From Mesaphorura yosii (Eukaryota; Arthropoda; Collembola; Poduromorpha; Tullbergiidae): a stretch of DNA of 64,000 nt. Every line of letters starts with the position of its first letter. Within the stretch, counting starts at the first letter, position 1. The stretch is taken from the NCBI GenBank assembly GCA_009869945.1, contig WIXG01000069.1, forward strand, positions 62,001-126,000. The letters are read 5' to 3'. Under the pieces are notes generated by a model. The model worked only from the letters and a program-made list of their open reading frames with translations, searched no databases and was not told the DNA's origin. Below, piece after piece: positions 1-9,738 of the stretch. The translations under genes and the position numbers were made by a program.

Positions 1-1221
1 CTTGAGTACAACGTTTTTTGCACTTTTGAATTACTCGCGTAATTACACAATAGCAATCTTCTTCCACAAGCCACGATCAAGCCAACTGCATCTTCAAAGA
101 TGCTGCTAGGCGTCTGCCTGCTGGATGATTGTTACGAAATTAGAATGATGCGAATTGACGAGACGGTTCATTATTATAAAGCGAGGGTGTGTGCCTGGCA
201 TGTTGGTTGTTCTGGTGCTGGTGCTCTCGTGCCTGTTTGTATTCTCGTGAATACACCGGCCCCATATTGTACAAATTTTCTGTACGCGATGTAAAGCGTA
301 AGATATTTTCATAAGAATCAGAGTCCTCGGATCTCTTTGGATAAGACTTTTTTTCTCTTTGACTCTTTGATGTTTTATTAATTCTCGTGATAAAATCTAT
401 TTCTCTACACACATGTTGCAGTCGCGACCTCCGCCTATTTGATATTTGGCTGCTCGATTGTGGCCCGGCTTTTATTTTTATTAATACATATTGCGTGCCC
501 TGTTTGTTTTATATAACTCACCTCATCTAGCATACTCTCTTTTTGGCCTGGCTTTGTGCAGATTATTCAAGAACAAGGTGACAGAGATGAATCGATGCGC
601 CCGGCATAAAATAATAGTGTAAGATAAATACTTTGGGAGGAAAATGAACGAGAAGAATGTATTTATGATCTTTAAGACCTTTTGCCAAATATTTTTACCT
701 CATTTCACGTCTTGATTTATTTAGTATCAACTGTGTTTGTGTATGCAGTGCTTTTTGCTTATGTAGACTTAGAAATGCAAGCATAATAATGTTTAGTTTT
801 TGCGCTTAATCCCGAAGAAAAGCTGTTAAGCTACGGCGGCACAGCAACTGATGATACTTCCATGTGTTTTAGAGACCCGCACTCACTGATATTTCCGAAT
901 TTCACGTTCTATATTCATTCAGTCTACATTCATTTGCGTGCTGTCCAATCTTATTCGGTAAATAATGAAGTGCCGTTCAGCCATCAATACTTGTGCCTCA
1001 TTGAATATTTATTAGAGTTTAATAAAAAACAAAGTGTAATAGATATCTTAATAAAAATGTTGCAAAAGGAATTGAGATAAATACTGTCGCCAATGAGTAA
1101 ATTGTGTACTCAGGTTAAAAAAGAAAGGACATTGTAGTAATGCTAAAAATGACTGTTGAAACATCAGTAATTGCGGATAAAGACTTTTTAGATCTTATAT
1201 TGCTGCCGCTCTTATCCTTCG
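1..1221. other. 3' flank of the Spps-like gene
   Basis: AT-rich sequence downstream of the stop codon of the zinc-finger gene. On the minus strand an AATAAA signal (plus-strand 1008-1013) lies about 210 nt past the stop and is a plausible poly(A) signal. Several open frames of 60-90 codons occur, but none shows a recognisable motif or exon junction. I see no supported gene here. Confidence 0.5.
1008..1013 (-). terminator. Candidate poly(A) signal of the Spps-like gene
   Basis: AATAAA on the minus strand, about 210 nt downstream of the stop codon at 1222. Position fits a 3' UTR end. No transcript evidence is available. Confidence 0.35.
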
Positions 1222-3322
1222 TCAATCATTGATTATTAACTCTGGCTGTTCTCCATCTGTATTTATCGTTATCATCATTTCTTCGCCTTCCTGCTCCCCA
1301 TCTTCCTCTCCTGTATCGCCGTCGGCGTCTCCATCGACTTCCCCGTCAGCGTCACCATCTTCGTCATCGTCGACTTCCTAAAATTAAAGCAAATAAGACG
1401 ATTAAAATTCCCTCCTTTAAACAAAATACCAAATGCAAGAACACGCCTTACCGTCTTAATCAGCTTCTCGTCTACTTCGATTTTCGTCGAAGCGTCGCCG
1501 GACTGATCCGCGGCGGAAGGGCGATTTTTGCTGTGTGTCTTGATATGCTTCGATAAGTGATCTGATCTCATGAATTTTTTTAAGCACTCAGGACACTGGA
1601 ATCGCTTTTCTCCTGTGTGAGTTCGACGATGTCTCTGTAGTTCGTCTGAGCGAGTAAAGCGTTTACCACAGAACAGCCATTGGCATACGAAGGGTCGTTC
1701 ACCGGCATGCCACCGTAAATGCGCCCTTAGATGAGATGTTTTTCCGTACACTTTTCCACAGCCTGGAATGTGGCATAAATGCTGTTTCTTCTTTTCGCCA
1801 TTGTTCCTGTTGCGAGCATGAATAACATGTTATAATTTTAAGATTCTTGTCGCAAGAAGTGAGAGAAAAAATCGGAATATTTTACCTTGCATCAATGTCT
1901 GTACAATTAGGGCAAGTGCAGGCAACTCTTCTCAGCCTAGTCTTTGGCTTGTCAACTTCAGTTTTGATGGCTGTCAGAGTTCCACTCGGGAGACCCGTAG
2001 TTACCATAATGGGTTGTGGGTTTATAACTTGCCATTTTGTAGGATCCAGAGGGTCTTGCTGTATTTGCTGAGCTCCTCCTTTAATTCAAACCAACCCTTC
2101 TCATGACATTTGTTTCAGCGCCAATGGCACCTAGATATAGTGCTCACCTAGATTTCCAATTTGAGAAATTATTGGAGATCCTTGAATGGCCTGTAAAATT
2201 TGTTGTGTGTTTGTTTGCTGTGGCTGCTGAAGCGTGATATTCTGGCCACCTCCCAACGCCAGTGCTCCAGCAGGAATTAGCTGGACGTTTCCGAGCCCAG
2301 GTATGTTTTGTATAGGAAATGCCTGAAGGCGATTTGAAAAGTGTCAATACATGACTAGTTTGGCGCCTAGACAGGATAAATTAAGGCTTTATGAACTTTA
2401 CCTGTCCTATTGACTGCCCCAGTCCCGTATTAATTAAACTAAACTGTTGACCGTTCGCCCCTTGAATTGTAATCTGTTGTGGTTGGGGCTGTGCTGGCGC
2501 AGTGACCACCGTTGGGGTGGTTGATGTTACGCCATTGGACACACTAGTGGACGACACCTGAGTTGTGGTTGTATTTTGCTCGGTGGCTGGAGCAGCAACA
2601 GGAGCTGGTTGCTGAAAAATATCAAATGTTAGGTATAACCTCGATCAAGCCTTTCGAATTCAGTTACAATCATTCGTGATTACTTGCACTTGTGCTACTT
2701 GATTATTAACTTGGTGAATTGTTATAGTTCCATTTGGGTTTTGTGTCCAATTCATTCCACCTTGATTCGTGGTTTGGATTTGTGCTAACTGAATCTGACC
2801 GGATGGTGTGATAATTTGAGCGAGTTGCTGTTGGGGAATCTAACAAGAAATGAAAATTAATGTTCCATCCAAATGTAGGTCAGTTCCCAAGTATTAACCT
2901 GTGGCTGCATAATTTGTATCTGTCCTCCTTGAAGTAGTCCAGAATTTGGAATTGCCGTGGTCAATGTTTGTATGGGTATCTGAATGGTCTGTATTATTGT
3001 TTGACCATTGGATGTGGCGATCGGTATTTGCACAGGAATCGTTTGTTGAATGGGGAAGTGTACAACTTGAGGCAATGCTCCCCGGACCACATTTTGTCCA
3101 GGAGCTGCAACATAACATTCGGTAAGAATCCTGCCTATCATCATAAGAACGGGCGATGTAACATTCATAACGTGTGTGTTTACCTGAAGTCATAATTGTA
3201 CCACCACTCTGAACAATGTTGGCAGTCGAGATTAAGTTTTGTGCCCGGATAAACTGACCGGCTGAAGTTAGAATCGCGGGCGAGCCATTAATTTGGACTG
3301 CTTGTGCTTGTTGAGTTGCCAT
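1222..3322 (-). CDS. Spps: Sp1/Spps-type C2H2 zinc-finger transcription factor
   Basis: Sequence-specific nuclear regulator that binds GC/GT boxes. Eight exons, in transcript order 3322-3184, 3104-2899, 2839-2684, 2611-2402, 2322-2148, 2078-1886, 1806-1452 and 1377-1222, give 529 aa. Residues 1 to about 340 are rich in Q, T, S and N with few charges, like the glutamine-rich activation regions of Sp1-4. The Buttonhead box [10 protein letters not shown] is at about 345-354. Three C2H2 fingers follow at 371-393, 401-423 and 431-451; their recognition positions read K-H-A, R-E-R and R-H-K, the Sp1 set. The tail is strongly acidic (E/D/G). The ATG at 3322 has an in-frame stop five codons upstream. 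The Q-rich N-terminus separates it from the btd/Sp5-9 branch. The family and the Sp1-4 branch are clear; Spps as symbol is by analogy with Drosophila. Confidence 0.93.
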
Positions 3323-5164
3323 TATGCAACGTTGCTAGTTGTATGAGACGCCGCTACAATATTGAAAACAGCATTACTGACTACCAAAACAAAACCAGAG
3401 GTGTCAAAATCATGGGCGATGTGTGGGTCCAGTGGGTATGCAATTAACGTTTCGCAAAGCCTGATAAGATTGCAAAGCCATTGCAAAAATTGCGAGGTGA
3501 TCATAACTTTTGATGGTTACCGTTACGCTGTTACACATGATTTTTGAATTACAGAAATTAAAAGAATTCAGTCAACGATTACGCACGCTAAAACGCGAGT
3601 GTTCAAGATTTAAGTGAATTGTCGGTTTCGGTTGTATAGTTGTATTTATGCATTGAGACTTGCTTTACTTTATTAGGTTCAATTGAATACAGTGCAGTAT
3701 GTGTACACTCGCTTTAAGGAATCAAAGACCGAATTCATGTTTACCTTTAATTAATCCTGTAATAACGCTGTTTAGTTGATATGCATTTCTCAAGCTCAGC
3801 CTCAAAGTCTCAGGTTTCCCGATTCGCAAGAAGTTGTCTTCAAATGCAAAGGTGTACGCTGCTACAATTATTTGGCTAATTCGGAGGTTGGGCAAATCAG
3901 AAAAGCGAAATCCCAGTAAAGGAGTCAGGAACTTTTGTCTCTTGTTTGCACACGCACTCGAGAACGGGGAGTAGAGAGAGGCTGGGGACGGTCAACCTGT
4001 GGACTGGAGCTAAAACTTTGTGCTTTCTCTTCTATCGTAGCAAAAGTGTACACACAACTCCATGTAGGAGGTCAGATTCATGGCACGGGACGCACGGCTT
4101 GAATTTAACAACTCCTTGGATTAAGGCTGTGTTTAACTAATGGTTTAATTAATCCACCAGCTTAAGCCGCACTAACAATGTCAGGTTAAATGAATAAAAC
4201 ACACCCACTTATTAAAACAGAAGAGAGAAATGGTATTGCAAATTTTCTGGGTACACAGCGTCGCGATTAAAGGAGTGTTTCCATTTGAAATGGAGGTGTG
4301 TAACTCTTTCTCCCTGCAGACTCTTTCGCTTTTAGCTCTGACAATGGAGCTTGTGGTTGAGCGAACGCTCTCCCACTTTCGTCCTCTTGTAGAGGTGCGA
4401 ACACGAGCCAGGCCACACTCGCACAGTATTTCTGCATTCTTCTCGTAGGTTAGCTTAGAATTGTACCTCACCAGAGCACGGCATTCGTTTCAACCTCTAC
4501 CCAGGAGTTACACCTCCTCGTCGACAGTATAGCCTGCGTACAGAACGTAAATATGATAAAGGCTGAGAAAGAATTTCGCTTGACATTCCCTGCACAACCT
4601 TCTCACTCGTTTTTGTACTCCTACAATGTCATCGATTCCACACTCGCTTCATTTGGATACGCCTAATCAGGACTCCCAATTCCTGCACTATGCCATAGTG
4701 CAGAATTATTACACGGGTCAGTTGGATGCAAAATGCTTGCAAATCCAAGATTCCCGGACAAATTGTAGAATTAATTCGGAACTATTTGCGAGAAGGATGG
4801 ATGAACGAATGTGAGCTGGTCTTTGGGTGTGTTGAGGGACATATTAATACTCCTGCTGTTAGTCCCCCAGCATGCACTTTAACATGAGAGGCTCAGTTTT
4901 GAGCAGATCGGCAAATCCTCCCTTCCTTTCATAATGCTGGCAATAGTCTCTGCTGCACGTACTGCACAAGTATTTGCTATTTGTAAACAGAAGTAATTTA
5001 CTTGAGATCTTCTCATCATACAGATCATTTGTGTACGTTTGAATTTGAAATCCGGCAAACGAAAAATACATGTTGCAGTTGCAGGATTGACACATTTGTA
5101 TTTGGTGCATTGTTATTGTGGCCTGTAATTATAAAATTGTAATACATACTTATGTCCAGCAAAA
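3323..5164. promoter_or_regulatory. Intergenic region between divergent genes
   Basis: Separates the minus-strand Spps-like gene from the plus-strand 463-aa gene, so it should contain both promoters. I do not see an unambiguous core promoter motif. It contains a small Cys-rich open frame on the minus strand (listed separately). An ATG-initiated plus frame at 4626-4814 has no recognisable domain, and a second overlapping plus frame runs to about 4900; neither could be assembled into a gene. Confidence 0.4.
4859..5110 (-). CDS. Possible small Cys-rich protein, 83 aa, unrecognised
   Basis: A single open frame starting at ATG 5110 and ending at TAA 4861-4859. The product has two cysteine clusters, CQSCNC near the N-terminus and CSTCSRDYC near residue 55, which could coordinate zinc. 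The start lies only 54 bp from the divergent ATG of the 463-aa gene at 5165. A splice-acceptor-like sequence (pyrimidine/AT tract ending in AG) sits 12 nt upstream of the ATG, so a 5' exon overlapping the neighbour is conceivable. No family was recognised and no codon statistics were computed. It may be a chance ORF in a promoter region. Confidence 0.3.
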   Translation of the reverse strand: MHQIQMCQSCNCNMYFSFAGFQIQTYTNDLYDEKISSKLLLFTNSKYLCSTCSRDYCQHYERKGGFADLLKTEPLMLKCMLGD

Positions 5165-6984
5165 ATGTCCACGTTGGAATTTGCAATTAAAAAGACTTGG
5201 GAAGATGTTGATAAACTCGGCCATCAAATTGAAGCCATCCTGAAAGCGCTTAAGCAGAATGGAGAAATCGTACGTAATTTAAGTCATAAAACCGCCAATT
5301 TTATTGACGACGGCGACAGTGACAATAAAGCTGAATTTGATGTTACAGGTACAAGTAGAGTCGAACATGGTTCCAATCTTGGACTCATCTTCGAAGAAAG
5401 TGCAGCCGCTGAAAAAGACTAAACTCCTTCCTGACTCTGATGATGAGGATGAAGATTCTATTATGCAAGATGTGTCTAAAAGTTCTCGTACTACCGATGG
5501 CGGTAGCACTAGGCTCAATCAAGGCATGGAGCTAATGAGATTGTTCGACGATCCCACATCAGTTTATGTTGCCTCCGATGCGGACACGTTCTTGATTCCA
5601 TTAATTGACCGTTGGGTGTGGGGAACGACGGTCACAAACGAATCACGAAGGTACTGGTTTTTAATTAATCACATATGTTAAAACTTTAATTTACTTAAAT
5701 TATATTGCTCTTATCAGGGATGCTGTACTGCCTGAATTGTACTTATCCATTCCACCCTTGTACGTGCGTCCTGGGATACCATTCTCGTATAGTTGTGCCT
5801 TGACGATTGTCGGTGCTACCTTTTCAGGCAAAGAGGAAGACGACATGCCAAAATCACTGTTTTCGAGTACTTCGAGACATTATGCGATACCTTACCAGAA
5901 GTTGCTGTTGTGTAATCAAGAAGAAGAAAAATTCAGCAAGATAATGGTGCCACCGGGCTACAAAGTTTGGATTACAGGTAGTTGCGTTGTAATTGAACTT
6001 GATGAGTTGGTCTAAATCTGTGCTATGTCTTTGCTCAAATACAGCTTGGTTTACCAATCCTGCTAATCTCATGGTATCGAATCAGCAAGACAAAACGACT
6101 ATTATGGCCTCACTAGTTTGCAGTAAGATACATCAATGGACAAAACTAATCGAGATCAAAAGTCTACACGCAGTTACGCTTTACAACGGTATGCTTGTAC
6201 TTGTACTTCCAGAATAAGGTAATAACATAAGAACACGTGATCAGTAGTTCACCTCATGTTATTTAGAAAATCTACTGAAGAAGTTTCAACCACAAATCTA
6301 CAATGCCCTTGCACCTTACCAAGACACTTTCAAGCTGGAAAGATTACTAAGTCATGCTGACAAGATTCCTGTGAAATCTTTAGACAAATTCCTCATTTCT
6401 TTGGGCTTAGAAAACGTCTACATGGGTAAAGAATAATTAATGAATGAATGAACAAAAACAAGCTATGTTTGTGTCAACGTTTTTTTTCAATCAGTCACAG
6501 ATAAAGCTGATAGCTGTTTGGAAAGCCACTGGTACATTTCTACCAGAATGTCATTATTGTATGGATTCATTGTGAAAGTGGAGAAGAACATAGCCGACTC
6601 TTCCAGCGCGCATTGCCTCGTTTGCGCCAGGTAGGGACTCCACTTATTACTTGTTGCCTTTTAATTATTTCATATCTGACATATCTTTGCAGGTCTGACG
6701 ACCAAATGCATTTGTTTGTCAAACTTCTTTCCGACTGGTTGAAAAGAGAAAATTACATGGACAAGAAGAAAGGCTCGCGAGGGATGACCGTGTCAACATT
6801 GCTTCCGAAGAGCGCGGACGATCTCGCCAATTTGTTGTTCCAAGAAATAGAAATAATGTCTCATCTAGTCCTTCTTAACCATAAGGATCTCATAAGTTCG
6901 GAATATATGTCTGTTCGCTGGTTACAGAGACATATCAATTCAATTATACAGACTGATATTGCATTTAAGCAATACATGAAGTAA
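5165..6984 (+). CDS. Unrecognised 463-aa protein upstream of TTC8
   Basis: Seven exons, all with consistent phase: 5165-5269, 5349-5650, 5718-5977, 6045-6188, 6267-6425, 6501-6630 and 6693-6984. The N-terminus (1-35) looks like an amphipathic helix. A charged, Ser/Asp-rich linker (about 45-85) includes SDDEDED. A folded part follows, with LSIPPLYVRPG near 140, then a helical C-terminal half with many Leu/Ile heptad-like patterns. There is no signal peptide or membrane segment. The IPPLYVR stretch faintly recalls the kinetochore protein Zwilch (human LPPLWVR), but the rest does not align convincingly and the protein is shorter than Zwilch, so I do not name it. It is co-oriented with TTC8, 247 bp upstream. 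The gene structure is solid; the function is unknown. Confidence 0.8.
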
Positions 6985-7002
6985 TATATTGCTGTTTCTG
7001 CT

Positions 7003-7008
7003 AATAAA
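7003..7008 (+). terminator. Poly(A) signal of the 463-aa gene
   Basis: AATAAA located 19 nt after the TAA stop, giving a very short 3' UTR. This fits the tight spacing to the TTC8 start codon at 7232. Confidence 0.55.
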
Positions 7009-7231
7009 GAAAACTTATCAAGAAATGCTTCAAGAGAATGTTTCATTAATTGAAGTCCGTGCTATTTGTTGTGCTCCTTGAAACCATCCGTATCGTAGTA
7101 ACTGCAACCGACAACAGGCTGTGGACTTGTAGTTGCACCTGATTCTTGGCTCTTCACCTTTTCCCTGCAGGGTTAATAATAACTCCTCAGCAAAATTCCA
7201 ACAATTAGCAATTGATTAAACTCATAACAAA

Positions 7232-9192
7232 ATGGACCCATTCTTCTTTGCTGTGGTACTTTTCCGGCAGCGGCAACTCGAACAGTGTATTTCCATCTGT
7301 ACGGAACTTCTGAAAAAAAATCCATTGGATCAGGTAATGATGAATGGCCCACAAAAAGCATAATTCATTTTATTGGCGATTTTTTCGCACAGGCTATTTG
7401 GAGTTTGAAAACACGAGCATTGGTCGAGCAAGTGCGAGTTGACTTCCTTGAAATTTTCGATGACGGGATTGCGGAAGCTGTGTTCGCCGAAGACACAGTT
7501 GCCACGAGTAGTAGACCGGGAACCTCACTGTTGCGAGTGCCTGGAACGGCGAGAGATGGTCCGAGTCCAGCTGTGCGTCCCGTGACACAGTCCGGACGGC
7601 CCGTCTCAGGAATACTGAGACCTGGTTCTTCGTCTTCTGCTCGACCGGGGACTTCGCTAGACCAAAGCCTTCGTAACAGAGCTATGACGGCTCGACCAAT
7701 CTCGGCATCTGCAGGCAGGCATGTGAACTCTTCAGTGATTGGCAAAAAGTGTCACTATATAATTTGCCGTTGCTCTTAGGCATGTTCGTCTAGGCACAGC
7801 GTCCATGATCTCAAGCAGTGACACCGGCCCTTTCATAAATATTTCCCGTCTGAACATTCATAAATATGCGGCCCAACCGAATCTGGCCAAGCCCTTGTTC
7901 GAGTACCTCTTCTATGTCGAAAACGATACCAAACACGTGAGACGATGAAAGTAATTGTTAGACACTCGCCGGCTCATGGTGCAATTCACGTGTTTTAGGC
8001 CCTGGAACTGACAATACAAGTGCAAAAACACTTGGAGAAGGAACGCAAGCAAGACTGGTGGTGGTACATCGCCCTATCTCTTTGCTGGCTTCGTTTGGGC
8101 CAACCCCGCAACGCAGAAAAGTACTTCAGGTCTTCTCTGCAGCAAGAACCAACATTGCTGGGGTACATTGGGCTGGTCAAAGTGTACATCAAGCTAGATC
8201 AGCCTATCTCAGCCATACAAACATGCCAATTGGGACTGGAGAAATTTCCATCTGACGTCACGTTACTGACAGAAATGGCTAGAGTTCATGAGGGTCTCCA
8301 AAACACGAGCCTCAGCATCAAATGCTATCGGGAAGTACTGGCTCAAGATTCCAGCAACGTCGAAGGAATCGCGTGCATTGGCCTCAACCACTTCTACACT
8401 GATCAGCCGGAAGTTGCTCTGAGGTTCTACAGGTAGATATCCAAGAGCTGAGTTCAAATAAGTATTCGCTTGTTTGACATTTCAACTCTTTGTCCTTGTC
8501 CTTTCAGACGACTTCTCCAAATGGGCGTGTACACTGCTGAACTGTTCGTGAATTTGGGACTTTGCTGCTTTTCTGCCCAACAATATGATATGGCACTGAT
8601 ATGTTTCCAGCGTGCGTTCAACATCGCGACCGAGGAAGCCATAATCGCCGAAATTTGGTACAACCTTGGAACAGTCGCACTGGTAAGAGCAAAATTGGTT
8701 TTGCTTGACTGAACATCTTTTGATATATCTTGCAACAAACGAAAAATATTTACACATGTCAAAGTTATTTAAAGCGGCATTTGGCTTTGTGACTGGTAGG
8801 GTCTGAGTGATTTATCTTGGGCTGGCCAGTGCTTTCGATTGGCAATTGCGAATGATAACAATCACGCCGAAGCGTATAACAATCTGGGAGTTCTTGAAGT
8901 CAGGAAGGGACAAATTACACAAGCCATGGCTTTCTTTCAAACCGCGTCCACTCTCGCGCCGAATATGTTTGAGCCCTTCTTTAACCAGGCAAAGACTGCT
9001 GATGAGGTATCAATTGGATAATTTCGCAAGAAATTTTTTATATTGGCTTTATTTGCTGGAATGTACCTTGTCTAGGTTGGAGACCTTGAGGATGCATATG
9101 GGGCTGTGAAGAAGGCATTGGAAAATTATCCTGAGCATGCAGACTCGAAAGAATTGTTTTCAAAATTAAAGAAGCATTTTGATTCTGCTTAG
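7232..9192 (+). CDS. TTC8: Tetratricopeptide repeat protein 8 / Bardet-Biedl syndrome 8 protein
   Basis: Subunit of the BBSome, the coat complex that moves membrane proteins in and out of cilia. Seven exons (7232-7333, 7393-7718, 7780-7936, 7999-8432, 8508-8682, 8800-9006, 9076-9192) give 505 aa. The order matches vertebrate TTC8: N-terminal helix with KNPLDQ; a Gly/Pro/Ser linker with repeated RPGTS and RPVTQSGRPVSG; RLGTASM; then TPR units containing DWWWYIALS, SDQP-like and IGLNHFYTDQPEVALRFYRRLL, YNLGTVAL and NNHAEAYNNLGVLE. Intron 2 appears to use a GC donor: only AG|GC at 7718/7719 joins to acceptor 7779 to give the expected SAGRHVRLG, while the in-frame GT alternative would leave a 32-nt intron. 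ATG 7232 gives the family's N-terminus. Identity is certain. Confidence 0.96.
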
Positions 9193-9738
9193 AATCAAGT
9201 ATTTGACCCAACTGTGAAAATAAAAAATGAAATAAAAATATGCGAGATTGGAATGCAATTGCAACGATAGAGTAATTTACTTAATCACTGAGAAGTTCTG
9301 TACAAGCAGCGGCACGATGAGAAAGACGTGTAAAAACAAATTAATGAACTCTCGGATCTATTTTAGTGTGGTACAATTCCAGTGTCATGTCAAGAAGCAA
9401 GTAATATTGGCAAGAAGTGGTGTTTGTGTCCATAATCACATTATAGCTACCAAAACAATACATCATAGACCTTAGACACGGGTGACGTAAAAAGACAAGC
9501 CCGAAACCGAAGTTGTTCATTCATCGCCGTCGAGTCGCGTCTACATCGTAACAGTCAACCCTTTCATGAGCCGACTCAGACAAGAAGGTTGTAAGCTAGA
9601 GCGTAGAACCGCATATTTTGTATCAGTTTGTACTTGGCTTCAGTGCTGCGCGGAACATGCAGCCGCCGTTATCGTAATCGTGACTCCATCCGCCAAAGAA
9701 AATAGTGTTCTGCCGGTCCGTGCAGGAGTGATGTCGAA
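9193..9738 (+). promoter_or_regulatory. Intergenic between TTC8 and the serotonin receptor
   Basis: Holds the TTC8 3' end and sequence upstream of the first recognised receptor exon. A possible splice acceptor (GTGCAG|G) lies about 12 nt before the receptor ATG, so the true first exon may be elsewhere upstream. No upstream coding exon could be identified. Confidence 0.4.
9219..9236 (+). terminator. Poly(A) signals of TTC8
   Basis: Two AATAAA hexamers (9219-9224 and 9231-9236) begin 27 nt after the TAG stop. Confidence 0.55.

Noticed and set aside
862-1080. 72-codon plus frame near the left edge
   Set aside because: AT-rich, no motif, lies in the 3' flank of the opposite-strand gene and overlaps its likely poly(A) signal.
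1990-2030. Apparent frameshift in the Spps-like gene after KWQVINPQP
   Set aside because: Re-reading the complement (CCCACAACCCATTATG) shows the frame is intact; the gene needs no indel.
7744-7779. GT donor at 7749 for TTC8 intron 2
   Set aside because: It would leave a 32-nt intron and insert about ten residues not present in TTC8 proteins; the GC donor explains the junction better.
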